DNA from: CAWIXB01 sp963839955
GTDB lineage: Bacteria > Actinomycetota > Actinomycetes > JACCUZ01
Assembly: GCA_963839955.1 (NCBI GenBank)
Contig: CAWIXB010000001.1
Coordinates: 3,596,001-3,660,000 of the forward strand
Direction of reading: 5' to 3'
DNA length: 64,000 nt
Shown here in pieces: positions 1-8,774 of this stretch. How positions within the stretch are numbered: position 1 is the stretch's first letter; each line of letters opens with the position of its first letter. The position numbers and the translations under genes were made by a program. The notes beneath the pieces were generated by a model. That model was not told where the DNA came from. It saw only the letters and a list, made by a program, of their open reading frames with translations, and made no database searches.

Positions 1-139
1 CGGTGAGCGCAGCCGCGTCCGGAAGGACCTCGGGGGGCTCGATGTCGACGTCGTACGTGTTGGCGAACGCGCACAGCAGGTCCGCGTACGCAGGCGTTCC
101 CGCGCCCTTCCCCGGACTGGTTGTCGCGATCGCGATCAC
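1..139 (-). CDS. Unrecognised protein, 5' part only, cut by the window edge
   Basis: A minus-strand reading frame begins with GTG at 139 and runs off the left edge, giving 46 residues that start (M/V)IAIATTSPGKGAG. Its third codon positions are almost all G or C, while the other two frames are not, so it looks truly coding. A stop lies 11 codons upstream with no other in-frame start, so GTG 139 is the only possible start. The AAGGGG just before it is closer than an ideal ribosome site. It diverges from the MFS gene. I do not recognise the family from this fragment. Confidence 0.5.
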   Translation of the reverse strand, partial: MIAIATTSPGKGAGTPAYADLLCAFANTYDVDIEPPEVLPDAAALT

Positions 140-294
140 CCCTTGGGTCGTCGCCGGTCGCCCTCGACACCATCATAACCCGAAAGCCGGTTGACATAAA
201 CCCGCAACCAGCATAACGTTTTTGCCGGTGTTGGACCGGTTTGTGCATGCCGACCGCCTGCGCCGTCCAGCTGCTTGCGGAGGAGGCCTGACGC

Positions 295-1527
295 ATGAGC
301 ACCGCGCCGCCGGCCCGGGCGGACGTCGACCAGCCGCGATTCCGCGACGCGCTGCGCGGCCTTCCCGGCCGGGTGTGGGTCATCAGTCTCGGCATGCTGA
401 TCAACCAGGTCGGCAACTTCCTGCCCGTGTTCATCGTGCTCTACCTGACAGTGCGCGGCTATTCGGCCGGTGCCGCGGGGCTCGTGCTGGGCATGTCCGG
501 ACTGGGCAAAGTGCTCGGCAACGCCGTCGGTGGCTACCTCGCCGACCAGATCGGCCGGCGCTGGACCATCGTGGTGTCCGCCGTGACCACTGCCGGGCTG
601 ACGGCGGTCGTGCCCTTCCTCGGGCCGTTCCCGGTCATCGTCACGGTGGTCGGAATCATCGGCGTGACGTCGCAGATCTATCGGCCGGCCGCGGGCGCGG
701 CCCTGCTCGACTCCGTGGCGACCCACCAGCAGCGGCTCGCCGCCTTCGGGATGTTCCGGTTCGCCCAGAACATCGGGGCTGCCCTGGGCGGCGTCATCGG
801 CGGTGTGCTGGCCAGCACGTCCTATGTCGAGCTCTTCCTCGTCAATGCGGCCGCGTGCCTGCTGTTCGGCGTGGTCGTGGCGGCGCTGCTGCGGGATGCG
901 CCCCCGCCGCAGTCCGACCAGGACGACATGGACACGCAGGCGGACCGGGCAGTGGGGTACCGGCGGGCGCTCGCCGACCGCACCCTGGTGCAATTCCTGC
1001 TGATGACCGTGGCCGCCGAGTTCGTCTACATCCAGACCACCGTCGGCCTGCCCCTGCATGTCAGCGACGTCGGTCTGAGCGCGCGCGACTTCGGCCTCCT
1101 CATCGGGCTCAACGGTCTGCTGGTGTTGATGCTGGAGCTGCCCATCACCGCCGCGGTCTCCCGGTACCGGCCCGAGTACGTACTGGCCATCGGCAACCTG
1201 CTCGTCGGTGTCGGTCTCGCGGTGACCGGGTTCGCGACCGGCATGATCCTGCTGTCGGTGACGGTGCTGGTGTGGACGCTCGGCGAGATGCTGTACAGCT
1301 CCGTCGCCATGGCCCACCTGGGAAGTCTGACTCCGCCGGGGATGGCCGGGCGCTACCAGGGGGTGTACGGCGTCGCGTACACGATCGGTGCGGGCGCCGG
1401 ACCGCTCATCGGCGGTGCCGTGTACGCGATCGGCCCGTCGACGCTGTGGGCGCTGGTCGGCGCGGCCGGGCTGCTGTCCGCCCGGCTCTGTCTGCCGCGC
1501 CGCCGAGCGGCGGTTCAGCCCCCGTGA
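295..1527 (+). CDS. MFS transporter
   Basis: A 410-residue polytopic membrane protein of the major facilitator superfamily, of normal length for a 12-helix carrier. The loop after helix 2 reads GGYLADQIGRRW, matching the MFS loop 2-3 signature G-x-L-a-D-r-x-G-r-(R/K), and the second half begins after a polar linker near residues 200-220 (rich in D and Q). GGAGG about eight bases upstream supports ATG 295. It faces a convergent amidohydrolase with a 13-base overlap of the 3' ends. Substrate cannot be read from sequence; a drug efflux or small-molecule uptake role linked to the neighbouring catabolic genes is inference. Confidence 0.85.
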   Translation: MSTAPPARADVDQPRFRDALRGLPGRVWVISLGMLINQVGNFLPVFIVLYLTVRGYSAGAAGLVLGMSGLGKVLGNAVGGYLADQIGRRWTIVVSAVTTAGLTAVVPFLGPFPVIVTVVGIIGVTSQIYRPAAGAALLDSVATHQQRLAAFGMFRFAQNIGAALGGVIGGVLASTSYVELFLVNAAACLLFGVVVAALLRDAPPPQSDQDDMDTQADRAVGYRRALADRTLVQFLLMTVAAEFVYIQTTVGLPLHVSDVGLSARDFGLLIGLNGLLVLMLELPITAAVSRYRPEYVLAIGNLLVGVGLAVTGFATGMILLSVTVLVWTLGEMLYSSVAMAHLGSLTPPGMAGRYQGVYGVAYTIGAGAGPLIGGAVYAIGPSTLWALVGAAGLLSARLCLPRRRAAVQPP

Positions 1528-2957
1528 GTGACGTCGCTCTTGTACTCGGTGTAGGTGTACGGGTTGTCGAGAATCTGCGTCTCCGGGACGTCCGGGGTCA
1601 TGCCTTTGTCCCACTCCTCTGGCCCTAGCTGAGCTTGCAGGAAGTCGACGGTCGACTCGACCAGACTGCGTGCGCGCTCCAGATCGATGTCGACGAGACG
1701 GTGGTCGCGCTTCACGATGCGACCGTTGACGATGACCGTGTGCACGTCGCCGCGCTGGGCTTGAAGAACGACCTGCCCGTAGGGATTGAGCAACGGGAAC
1801 ATCGCCGGCGAGTTGTCGTTCTTGATCAGGACGACGTCGGCCTTCTTGCCTACCTCGATGCTTCCGACAACGTCGTCCAGGCCCAGCGCTCGAGCACCGC
1901 CACGTGTTGCCCACTCCACGACCTGCTCGGCGCGAAGGTGGTGGTTGGTGACGGTGTCCCCTTTCGCGTGTGCCTCCAGGTGCTCGCGAGAGCGGTCGGC
2001 GCCCAGTGTCGAGCGCATGACCGAGAAGAGGTCACCGCTCATCCACACGCTGGTGTCCATGGACAGGGAGACCGGGATGTCGTGCGTGCGCAACACCCAG
2101 CTGGGCGGGTAGCCCTGGCCGCAGCTCTGCTCACTCTCGGTCGCCACGGACACCGTTCCACCGGTTGCGGCGATGCGCTGGTAGGAGTCGTTGCCCAACG
2201 ACGCCGCGTGGACGTAGATCGTGCCAGGCGTTGCGAAGCCGTTCTCGTGCATGAGTCGTACGCCGTCGTCGCTGGTCGCTCCCCACACCCCGGCGTGCGT
2301 CGTCACCGGCGCGCCGAGCTCACGCGCAACCTCGAACGCGGCGCGCTCCGGAAACGCGGGGTCGCCTGTCACGTCGAACGCCATCTGGAACCCGAGCATG
2401 TCGTTGCCACTGGTGAAGCGGCGGGAGACGAAGTCCCTGAACTCCGGCTTGGTGGACCATTCCCACGGTCCCGCCTGGATGTTCCCGTAGGCGAGCACGA
2501 AACGGCCGGGCACTGCTTCGAGCGCATCCACCGCAGCCTCGGCATGGTCCACGGTCTGCAGCCCGTGTGACCAGTCGACAGTCGTCGTGACACCGGCGTC
2601 GAGCGACTCGATGGCGGAGAGCAGGTTGCCGGCGTAGATGTCCTCCGGTCGGAAGACCTTGCCGTAGGACAGGTAGTACCAGACGAAGTACTGACTGAGC
2701 GTCCAGTCGGCGCCGTAGCCCCGCATCGCCGTCTGCCACATGTGGCGGTGGGTGTCGATCATGCCGGGCATGACGATGCCGCGCGATGCATCGATCTCCA
2801 CGGCATCCGGCGGTACGTCGACCGAAGCCCCGACCGCGGCGACTCGCCCATCGACCACGACGACGTCCGCGTCGCGCAGCACTGTGTTCTGCTCATTCAT
2901 CGTGAGAACGGTGCCGCCGCGAAGAACGACGGGACCGGGGGTGATAGGTGCGCTCAT
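1515..2957 (-). CDS. Amidohydrolase of the ATZ/TRZ (cytosine deaminase-like) family
   Basis: A 480-residue metal-dependent hydrolase. An N-terminal beta-sandwich segment (VLRGGTVLTMNEQNTVL) is followed by GMIDTHRHMW with the metal-binding HxH at about residues 70-72, then VTTHAG and VHAASL (further His ligands) and SMDTSVWMSGDLF, the Asp-containing strand of the barrel. The family deaminates or dechlorinates N-heterocycles such as guanine derivatives and s-triazines; the true substrate is unknown. The open frame extends to 3032, but ATG 2957 has GAGGAA nine bases upstream and begins the family's normal N terminus. Neighbouring MDR oxidoreductase and ring-cleavage dioxygenase suggest a catabolic role for an aromatic or heteroaromatic compound (inference). 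Confidence 0.85.
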   Translation of the reverse strand: MSAPITPGPVVLRGGTVLTMNEQNTVLRDADVVVVDGRVAAVGASVDVPPDAVEIDASRGIVMPGMIDTHRHMWQTAMRGYGADWTLSQYFVWYYLSYGKVFRPEDIYAGNLLSAIESLDAGVTTTVDWSHGLQTVDHAEAAVDALEAVPGRFVLAYGNIQAGPWEWSTKPEFRDFVSRRFTSGNDMLGFQMAFDVTGDPAFPERAAFEVARELGAPVTTHAGVWGATSDDGVRLMHENGFATPGTIYVHAASLGNDSYQRIAATGGTVSVATESEQSCGQGYPPSWVLRTHDIPVSLSMDTSVWMSGDLFSVMRSTLGADRSREHLEAHAKGDTVTNHHLRAEQVVEWATRGGARALGLDDVVGSIEVGKKADVVLIKNDNSPAMFPLLNPYGQVVLQAQRGDVHTVIVNGRIVKRDHRLVDIDLERARSLVESTVDFLQAQLGPEEWDKGMTPDVPETQILDNPYTYTEYKSDVTHGG

Positions 2958-3113
2958 GGTCGATTCCTCACGCCGGTAGATCGACGTCATGATTCGCGGC
3001 CCGTCTGGGGGTGTCAAGGGTGAGAACTGCACCCCGGTTCAACCCCCCTCCTGCTGGTGCCATGATCGGAGCCGCGACCCAAGGCATCGTCCGCTCGGGA
3101 AGGCACGACCCTG

Positions 3114-4124
3114 ATGCAAGCCGCCGTCATAGAGACGCCCGGAGAGCCGCCGGGGCTCGTCGACCGTGAGCCGCCACGAGCCCAGCCCGGCGAGTTCACG
3201 GTCGCTGTCATGGCGGCGCCCATCACCCCGCTCGACGTCCTGTGCGGTTCCGGCACGTCGTACTTCGGTGTGCCGGAGACGCCGTACGTGCCCGGCGTGC
3301 AGGGCGTAGGTGTCGTGCAGGGCGGCACTTCGTCGATCGCCGCCGGCACATCCGTGTGGTTTGCCTCCGACGCCGGGATGAAGCCCGGGGACGGCAGCAT
3401 GCGCGCGGTCGCAAACGTCGGCGAGAAGGACGTAGTCACTCTCCCGGCCGGGACTGACCCGGCTCTCGTGGGAGCGCTGGGGCTCTCCGCAGTCGCTGCG
3501 TGGATGGGCCTGACGTGGCGCGGCGAGCTCACTCAGGGGGAACAAGTGCTGGTGCTCGGCGCCGGTGGCGTCGTGGGCCAGGCGGCCGTGCAGCTCGCTC
3601 GAAGGGCGGGAGCCCGCCGCGTCATCGCCGCAGCCCGATCGGCTGCCGCTCGGGAGCGTGCACTGGACGCCGGCCCAGATGCGCTGGTGCCCCTTGATGA
3701 CGCCGACACCGTCGACAGCGTGGCCGAGGCCATTCGATCGGCGTGCGACGGCCCGCTCGACCTGGTGCTCGATCCGCTGTTCGGAGTGGCTGCGGCCGCG
3801 GCGATGCGGGTGCTGCGGCCAGGCGGGCGGCTGGTCAACCTCGGCGGCTCCGCCGCTGCGACCGCGCCGATGGAGTCGGCGACGCTGCGCAGCTCCTCGC
3901 TCCGGGTTCTCGGATACACGAACAACTCACTGTCGCCGCAATTGCGCAGCGAGGCGCTGACCCACGTCGTACGGGAGGCAGCCGCCGGCCGGCTGACAGT
4001 TCACCACGAACGAGTGCCTCTGGCCGACGTGACCGCCGCCTGGGGCCGACATGTCGAAGGCCAGGCGGATGGCCGCATCGTTCTCATGCCGGACCCTGTG
4101 CTACTCGAGCGCCAGGAGACGTAA
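3114..4124 (+). CDS. Zinc-type alcohol dehydrogenase-like (MDR, quinone oxidoreductase-type) protein
   Basis: A 336-residue medium-chain dehydrogenase/reductase. The N-terminal GroES-like half contains the typical APITPLDVLCGSG segment, and the Rossmann half carries VLGAGGVVGQAAVQLA, the NADP-binding loop of the quinone oxidoreductase branch. I see no catalytic zinc cysteine/histidine set, which fits zinc-independent NADPH:quinone or enone reductases. It ends immediately before the dioxygenase reading frame and the two are probably cotranscribed. A reductase step in aromatic catabolism is plausible but not shown by the sequence. Confidence 0.8.
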   Translation: MQAAVIETPGEPPGLVDREPPRAQPGEFTVAVMAAPITPLDVLCGSGTSYFGVPETPYVPGVQGVGVVQGGTSSIAAGTSVWFASDAGMKPGDGSMRAVANVGEKDVVTLPAGTDPALVGALGLSAVAAWMGLTWRGELTQGEQVLVLGAGGVVGQAAVQLARRAGARRVIAAARSAAARERALDAGPDALVPLDDADTVDSVAEAIRSACDGPLDLVLDPLFGVAAAAAMRVLRPGGRLVNLGGSAAATAPMESATLRSSSLRVLGYTNNSLSPQLRSEALTHVVREAAAGRLTVHHERVPLADVTAAWGRHVEGQADGRIVLMPDPVLLERQET

Positions 4125-4148
4125 GTGACCAAGGAGGCTGGACAGCAC

Positions 4149-5006
4149 ATGCAGCTCGTGACCGAGGAGAACATCACCGACCTCGCCGTGGATCGATGGG
4201 GTACCGCAAACGATCCGCGCCTTGCCGAGATCCTGACGGCGCTCGTGCGCCACATACACGAGTTCGCGCGTGAGGTACGGCTCACCGAGGCGGAGTGGCT
4301 GACGGCCATGCTGTGGCTGACGAGGACCGGCCAGATCAGCGACGAGAAGCGCCTGGAGTTCATCCTGGCCTCCGACGTGGTCGGGCTGTCCATGCTCGTC
4401 GTCCAGATGAACCACCAGTTCGAACAGCGAGCGACCCCGGCGACGGTGCTCGGTCCCTTCCACATCGAAGGGTCACCGGAGCTCCCCTTCGGCGGGGACA
4501 TGTCCGAAGGCGTTCCAGGACGGCCGCTGTACATCCACGGTGTTGTGCGAAGCCTGGACGGCAAGCCGATCGCGGGTGCGGTCCTCGACGTGTGGCAGGC
4601 GGACACCGACGGTGCCTACGAGTCCCAGCTCGACGTGGACGAGGCGCGGCTGCGGGCCAAGTACACGACGGGCGAGGACGGCAGCTACTGCGTCCGGACA
4701 ATTGCGCCCAAGGGCTACACGATCCCGATGGACGGTCCCGTGGGCGATCTCATCGGTCGTACCGACATCAGTCATTTCCGGCCGGCGCACGTGCACTTTC
4801 TCGTCACCGCGCCGGGGCACGAGCCGTTGATCACGCATCTGTTCGAGGAGGGCGCCGATTACCTCGACGCCGACGTGGTCTTCGGAACTAAGGCAGAGCT
4901 CGTCGTGCCGCTGGTCCCGCGCGACCCGGGGCCGACGCCGGACGGCAGCACGTCCAACGAGGCTTGGTCGGAGGCGCAGTACGACTTCGTCCTTCAGCCG
5001 ACGTGA
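4149..5006 (+). CDS. Intradiol ring-cleavage dioxygenase (hydroxyquinol/catechol 1,2-dioxygenase type)
   Basis: A 285-residue non-haem Fe(III) dioxygenase that cleaves catechol-type rings between the two hydroxyls. The four iron ligands are visible: Tyr157 (in DGAYES), Tyr190 (in PKGYTIP), His214 and His216 (in RPAHVHF). An N-terminal helical segment of about 100 residues matches the catechol and hydroxyquinol 1,2-dioxygenases rather than the protocatechuate enzymes. A GTG at 4125 is in frame, but AAGGAGG lies 11 bases before ATG 4149, which I therefore take as the start. It follows the MDR gene by 24 bases, likely one operon. Whether hydroxyquinol or catechol is the substrate is not decidable here. 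Confidence 0.88.
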   Translation: MQLVTEENITDLAVDRWGTANDPRLAEILTALVRHIHEFAREVRLTEAEWLTAMLWLTRTGQISDEKRLEFILASDVVGLSMLVVQMNHQFEQRATPATVLGPFHIEGSPELPFGGDMSEGVPGRPLYIHGVVRSLDGKPIAGAVLDVWQADTDGAYESQLDVDEARLRAKYTTGEDGSYCVRTIAPKGYTIPMDGPVGDLIGRTDISHFRPAHVHFLVTAPGHEPLITHLFEEGADYLDADVVFGTKAELVVPLVPRDPGPTPDGSTSNEAWSEAQYDFVLQPT

Positions 5007-5025
5007 CGCGGTCCCGCGGGACGGC

Positions 5026-5063
5026 GACGGCCGGTGTTCCCGCGATGGGAGACACCGGCCGTC
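5026..5063. terminator. Hairpin between convergent genes
   Basis: A perfect 12-base inverted repeat (GACGGCCGGTGT and its complement) with a 14-base loop sits between the stop of the dioxygenase (5006) and the stop of the ABC permease (5077). It has only a short T-rich tract (GGTTTG), so it may act as a bidirectional terminator of the GC-rich actinobacterial kind. Confidence 0.65.
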
Positions 5064-5076
5064 GGTTTGACGGTGG

Positions 5077-5883
5077 TCAGGCCGACTTCACCTCGCGGCG
5101 CAGCAGACGCACCATGCCGAGGGCAAACGGCAGGATCACCCAGATGGCGCCGGCGACAGCCACGTGGATCCAGTCCTCGCCCTGCAGGGCGTCCCCCGAA
5201 TAGACCGGCGCGATCGCCGTGTTGAGGTCCAGCCACGGCGCCGAGCTCTCGAGCGCACCGACCAGGGAGAACAACGCGTTCCAAGCGATCGGGAGCACGA
5301 AGTAGAGGACGATCGCGGCGGCCGAGTTCATCAGCAGCATGCCGAACGCGAGGCCTTGCACGACCGCGATCAGCTGCAGGACGGAGAAGTCGAGGAAGTT
5401 GGCGGCCTCGATGGTCCAGCTCCCGGCGCCGTCCATCAGCACCATCCCTGCGACGTTGCCGATCGCTGCGACGCCGAGCGCGACGACCACAGCCAGCAGG
5501 CCAACCAGGACCACGGCAACCAGCTTGGCGGCGGCGATGCGTGCCCGGCTCGGTTCCAGCGTGAACGTGACCAGGCCGGTGCGCTGGGTCCACTCGGTGG
5601 TGACCGCGAGGATTCCGAGCACCGGCAGCAGAAGGCTCTGCGGTGTCGCAGTCACGGCGATGAAGTTCAGGAACGTCAACTCGTCCTTGTCCGCGGCGAA
5701 CAACAGCACGACGATGGCGCCGACCGTGATGATGCCGATTGCGGCGAGCAGCCAGAAGCCGGCTCGCGTGTCAACCAGCTTGCGCAGCTCGACCCGAAGC
5801 AAGCGGTTGAACGGGATGGCCGCCACACCCGGGTCCGGCGTGACCGCCGGGCGGGCCGGTGCGTGCATGGTCGCGGTGCTCAT
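5077..5883 (-). CDS. ABC-2 type transporter permease
   Basis: A 268-residue membrane protein with about six hydrophobic helices and the organisation of ABC-2 permeases: a short cytoplasmic N terminus ending RLLRVELRKLVDTRAG, a first helix, and a large intracellular loop with TEWTQRTGLVTFTLEPSR, a motif common to this permease group. Its ATG overlaps the stop of the ATPase gene by four bases (ATGA), so the two halves are translationally coupled. It would form the membrane channel of an exporter. Substrate is unknown; many such systems beside NarL-type two-component genes handle antibiotic or cell-envelope stress. Confidence 0.85.
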   Translation of the reverse strand: MSTATMHAPARPAVTPDPGVAAIPFNRLLRVELRKLVDTRAGFWLLAAIGIITVGAIVVLLFAADKDELTFLNFIAVTATPQSLLLPVLGILAVTTEWTQRTGLVTFTLEPSRARIAAAKLVAVVLVGLLAVVVALGVAAIGNVAGMVLMDGAGSWTIEAANFLDFSVLQLIAVVQGLAFGMLLMNSAAAIVLYFVLPIAWNALFSLVGALESSAPWLDLNTAIAPVYSGDALQGEDWIHVAVAGAIWVILPFALGMVRLLRREVKSA

Positions 5884-6779
5884 GCTGTGACCTTCTCTCG
5901 TGCGTCGTCGGACGTGAGCTGGAGGAACATCGCTTCGAGCCCGGCGCCGTCGGCGGTCCGCAGCTCGGTGACGACGACGCCGTACTGCGCGGCTGCCTTG
6001 GCGATCTGCTCGCCAGTGGCTTCCACGACGTAGGCATGGTCGGGAGTGGCGATGTAGGTGAAGCCCGCGGCATCGAGGCTGCTAGCCAGCGCACCGGCGT
6101 CCGGGCTACGCACCAGCATGCCCGCGGCGCTGAGGAGTTCGGCCTTGCTTCCGTCGGCGACGATCACGCCGCGGCCGATGACCACCAGGTGGTCGGCGAT
6201 GACGTCGATCTCGTGCAGCAGGTGCGAGGACAGCAGGACGGTGCCACCGCGCTCGGCGAAGCCTTTGAGCAGACCGCGCATCCAGTGGATGCCGGCCGGG
6301 TCGAGCCCGTTGGCGGGCTCGTCCAGCACCAGCACCTGTGGGTCGCCGAGAAGGGCGTGGGCGATGCCGAGGCGCTGTCGCATGCCGAGGGAGTAGTTGC
6401 CGACCCTGCGGTCGCCCTCCCGCCCGGACAGGCCGACGACGTCGAGCATCTCGTCCACCCGTTGACGGGGCAGGCCCATCATCATCGCGCCCAGCCGCAG
6501 CACTTCGCGTCCGGTGCGGCCGGTGTGCTGTGCGGACGCGTCCAGCAGGACGCCGACGTGCCGACCGGGGTTGGCGAGCTTCTCGTAGGGGACGCCCAGG
6601 ATGGTGGAGTGACCCGATGTTGGCGGGGTCAGCCCCGTCATCATGCGCATCGTGGTCGACTTGCCTGCCCCGTTGGGGCCGAGGAAGCCGGTAACGGACC
6701 CGGGCTCGGCTCGGAAGGACACGCCGTCGACGGCCGTGTAGTTGCCGTAACGCTTGCTGAGTTCTTCGACGATGATCAT
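5880..6779 (-). CDS. ABC transporter ATP-binding protein
   Basis: A 299-residue exporter ATPase of the DrrA/CcmA type. Walker A GPNGAGKSTT, ABC signature YSLGMRQRLG and Walker B VLVLDEPANGLDPAG are all intact, followed by the usual C-terminal extension. The frame is open to 6866, but ATG 6779 starts the canonical MIIVEELSKRYG N terminus, and the upstream stretch is proline/alanine-rich leader sequence overlapping the divergent promoter. It is the first gene of the exporter operon and diverges from the histidine kinase, so the two-component system probably controls it. Confidence 0.9.
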   Translation of the reverse strand: MIIVEELSKRYGNYTAVDGVSFRAEPGSVTGFLGPNGAGKSTTMRMMTGLTPPTSGHSTILGVPYEKLANPGRHVGVLLDASAQHTGRTGREVLRLGAMMMGLPRQRVDEMLDVVGLSGREGDRRVGNYSLGMRQRLGIAHALLGDPQVLVLDEPANGLDPAGIHWMRGLLKGFAERGGTVLLSSHLLHEIDVIADHLVVIGRGVIVADGSKAELLSAAGMLVRSPDAGALASSLDAAGFTYIATPDHAYVVEATGEQIAKAAAQYGVVVTELRTADGAGLEAMFLQLTSDDAREKVTA

Positions 6780-6854
6780 AGGTCGAGCCTGGCGGACGGC
6801 GCACGCCGGCGCATCGGGCGCAGGGCTAGGTCCGACCCGGCGCGGGGATGCAGT

Positions 6855-6900
6855 TGGGCAGACCAAAGTAGGGGGTGGCCCTACCTCTGATGTCTGCCCA
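6855..6900. promoter_or_regulatory. Nested palindrome in the exporter / two-component divergent promoter
   Basis: Two inverted repeats share one centre. The outer arms are TGGGCAGAC (6855-6863) and GTCTGCCCA (6892-6900), a perfect nine-base match. The inner arms are GTAGGG (6868-6873) and CCCTAC (6879-6884), separated by five bases. The element lies in the 150-base gap between the ATPase start (6779) and the kinase start (6930). Position and symmetry suggest an operator for the neighbouring NarL-type regulator, acting on both transcripts; this is inference. Confidence 0.6.
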
Positions 6901-6929
6901 CCCCGCGATCTCTCTCCTACGGTGGTGGT

Positions 6930-8096
6930 GTGGACGCCTCCGAGCCCGCCCCACCGCCGCCATTGGCGAGGTGGCAGTCGGCGTGGCGCTACGCGTTCGC
7001 CATCGTCGTAGGTGCAGGCTTTTGGGCCGCAACGGTGGCCACTCGGGGCGGCGAGGACATCCGCCTGCTCCTGGCCATCGATCCCGTTTTCGGACTCCTC
7101 AGCGTCGTCCTGATGCGCTGGCGGCGGCGCTTTCCGCTGGCCGTGGCGCTGACCGTCAACACTCTCGGAGCCTTCGCGGCCACCCCAGCGGGCGCTGTGG
7201 TCGTCACCACGGTGTCCCTGGCGACACGTCGGCGGTGGCGCGAGATCGTCCCGGTCATCGCAGTGGGCTTCTTCGCGTCGGTCGTCTTCTTCAGGATCTA
7301 CCCCGATTCCGACGAGTCGTTGGTCTTAACGGTGCTGTTCTCCGCCTTCTTCGCGGTCGCCGTGGTCTCTGTCGGGATGTACGTCGGCGCTCGCCGCGAC
7401 CTGGCGACCACGCGGCAAGAGCGTGCGGATCGCGCGGAACGTGAGCAGACCATGCGCATCGGACAGGCGCAGGCCACCGAGCGGGCTCGGATCGCCCGTG
7501 AGATGCACGACGTCCTGGCTCATCGACTGTCGCTGGTGGCGATGCATGCTGGTGCGTTGTCCTACCGGCGAGGACTGAGCGAGGCAGAGGTGGCCGAGGC
7601 GGCCGACGTCATTCGCGCCAACGCACATCGCGCTCTGGCCGACCTGCGCGAGATCCTTGGTGTGCTGCGCACGGCGGAGGCGGAGGCACCCCCGGACCGC
7701 CCGCAGCCGACGCTGGTGGACCTGCCGTCGCTGGTCGCCGAGGCGCTGGGTACGGGCACCCAGGTACGGCTGGACAACCAGATCGGTGACCTGGCGCTGC
7801 CGCCCGACACGATCGCGCGCAGCGCCTACCGGATGATCCAGGAGAGCCTGACGAACGCCCGCAAGCACGCACCCGACACCACGGTCGATGTCGTGCTCAG
7901 CGGAAGCCCGGGCGGCGAGCTGCTGCTCGAGGTGCGCAACCCGATCCGAGTCGGCGCCGCGGTGAGTGCCACGCCGGGCTCAGGTCTCGGCCTCATCGGG
8001 CTCACCGAGCGTGCCGAGCTGATCGGCGGGCGCCTCGAACATGCGATGTCCGACGGCGAGTTCGTGGTCAGGGCCTGGCTGCCGTGGCCGGCATGA
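6930..8096 (+). CDS. Sensor histidine kinase (NarL/DesK-type, HisKA_3)
   Basis: A 388-residue membrane sensor kinase. Four or five hydrophobic segments occupy residues 20-155, then a short coiled stretch leads to the HisKA_3 box ERARIAREMHDVLAHRLS with phospho-acceptor His193. The ATPase domain follows, with the G-box TPGSGLGLIGLTERAELIGG near the end. There is almost no extracellular domain, typical of kinases that sense membrane or transporter state. GTG 6930 is the only in-frame start near the beginning. The stop overlaps the regulator start by four bases (ATGA). Confidence 0.9.
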   Translation: MDASEPAPPPPLARWQSAWRYAFAIVVGAGFWAATVATRGGEDIRLLLAIDPVFGLLSVVLMRWRRRFPLAVALTVNTLGAFAATPAGAVVVTTVSLATRRRWREIVPVIAVGFFASVVFFRIYPDSDESLVLTVLFSAFFAVAVVSVGMYVGARRDLATTRQERADRAEREQTMRIGQAQATERARIAREMHDVLAHRLSLVAMHAGALSYRRGLSEAEVAEAADVIRANAHRALADLREILGVLRTAEAEAPPDRPQPTLVDLPSLVAEALGTGTQVRLDNQIGDLALPPDTIARSAYRMIQESLTNARKHAPDTTVDVVLSGSPGGELLLEVRNPIRVGAAVSATPGSGLGLIGLTERAELIGGRLEHAMSDGEFVVRAWLPWPA

Positions 8097-8770
8097 GCGA
8101 CCCCAGCATGCGTGAGCACGTTCGCGTGGTGATCGTCGACGACGACGCCCTCGTGCGCGCCGGACTGGCGATGATCCTGCGTGGCGACCCCACCATCGAG
8201 ATCGTCGGAGAGGCCGGTGACGGCGAGGCAGGCGTGGAGCTCGTCGCACGGGTCGCGCCCGACGTGGTGCTCATGGACATCCGGATGCCGCGACTGGATG
8301 GCCTCGGTGCCACCACAGCGCTGATGGGGCAAGCGGCACCGCCGAAGGTGATCGTGCTGACGACGTTCGACGCCGACGACTACGTGGTGCGGGCGCTGCG
8401 CGACGGGGCCAGCGGGTTCCTCCTCAAGGACACCCCGCCCGCCGACATCGTCGAGGCAGTCCACCGAGTCGCGGCCGGCGACCACATGCTCTCCCCCAGC
8501 GTGACCGCCCAGTTGATCGCCCGGCTCGGCGACGACGAGCCCGAGACCGCCCGGCATACCCGGGCGGAGTCCCTGATCGCGACGCTCAGCGCCCGCGAGC
8601 GCGAGGTGGCCATCGCAGTAGGGGAAGGCAAGGCCAACGCGCAGATCGCGGAGGATCTGTACATGAGCGTGGCCACGGTCAAGGCACACGTCTCACGCAT
8701 CATGGTGAAGCTCGACGCGGCCAACCGGGTGCAGATCGCGATCCGCGTGCACGACGCCGGTCTGTCCTGA
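8093..8770 (+). CDS. LuxR/NarL-family response regulator
   Basis: A 225-residue two-domain regulator. The receiver domain has the acidic pair (VVIVDDDALVRAG), phospho-acceptor Asp62 in VVLMDIRMPR and the conserved Lys of FLLKDTPP. The C-terminal LuxR helix-turn-helix reads TLSAREREVAIAVGEGKANAQIAEDLYMSVATVKAHVSRI when split at its helices. ATG 8093 forms an ATGA overlap with the kinase stop; a GTG at 8084 is also in frame but less likely. It should bind the palindrome at 6855-6900 and control the divergent exporter. Confidence 0.9.
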   Translation: MSDPSMREHVRVVIVDDDALVRAGLAMILRGDPTIEIVGEAGDGEAGVELVARVAPDVVLMDIRMPRLDGLGATTALMGQAAPPKVIVLTTFDADDYVVRALRDGASGFLLKDTPPADIVEAVHRVAAGDHMLSPSVTAQLIARLGDDEPETARHTRAESLIATLSAREREVAIAVGEGKANAQIAEDLYMSVATVKAHVSRIMVKLDAANRVQIAIRVHDAGLS

Positions 8771-8774
8771 CACC

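Noticed and set aside
136..1914. 592-residue minus-strand frame opposite the MFS gene
   Set aside because: Antisense shadow of the MFS and amidohydrolase genes; Arg/Gly/His-rich product with no family pattern and no ribosome site.
5859..6890. 343-residue plus-strand frame opposite the ABC ATPase
   Set aside because: Mirror of a clear ATPase gene with intact Walker motifs; high GC keeps the opposite frame open.
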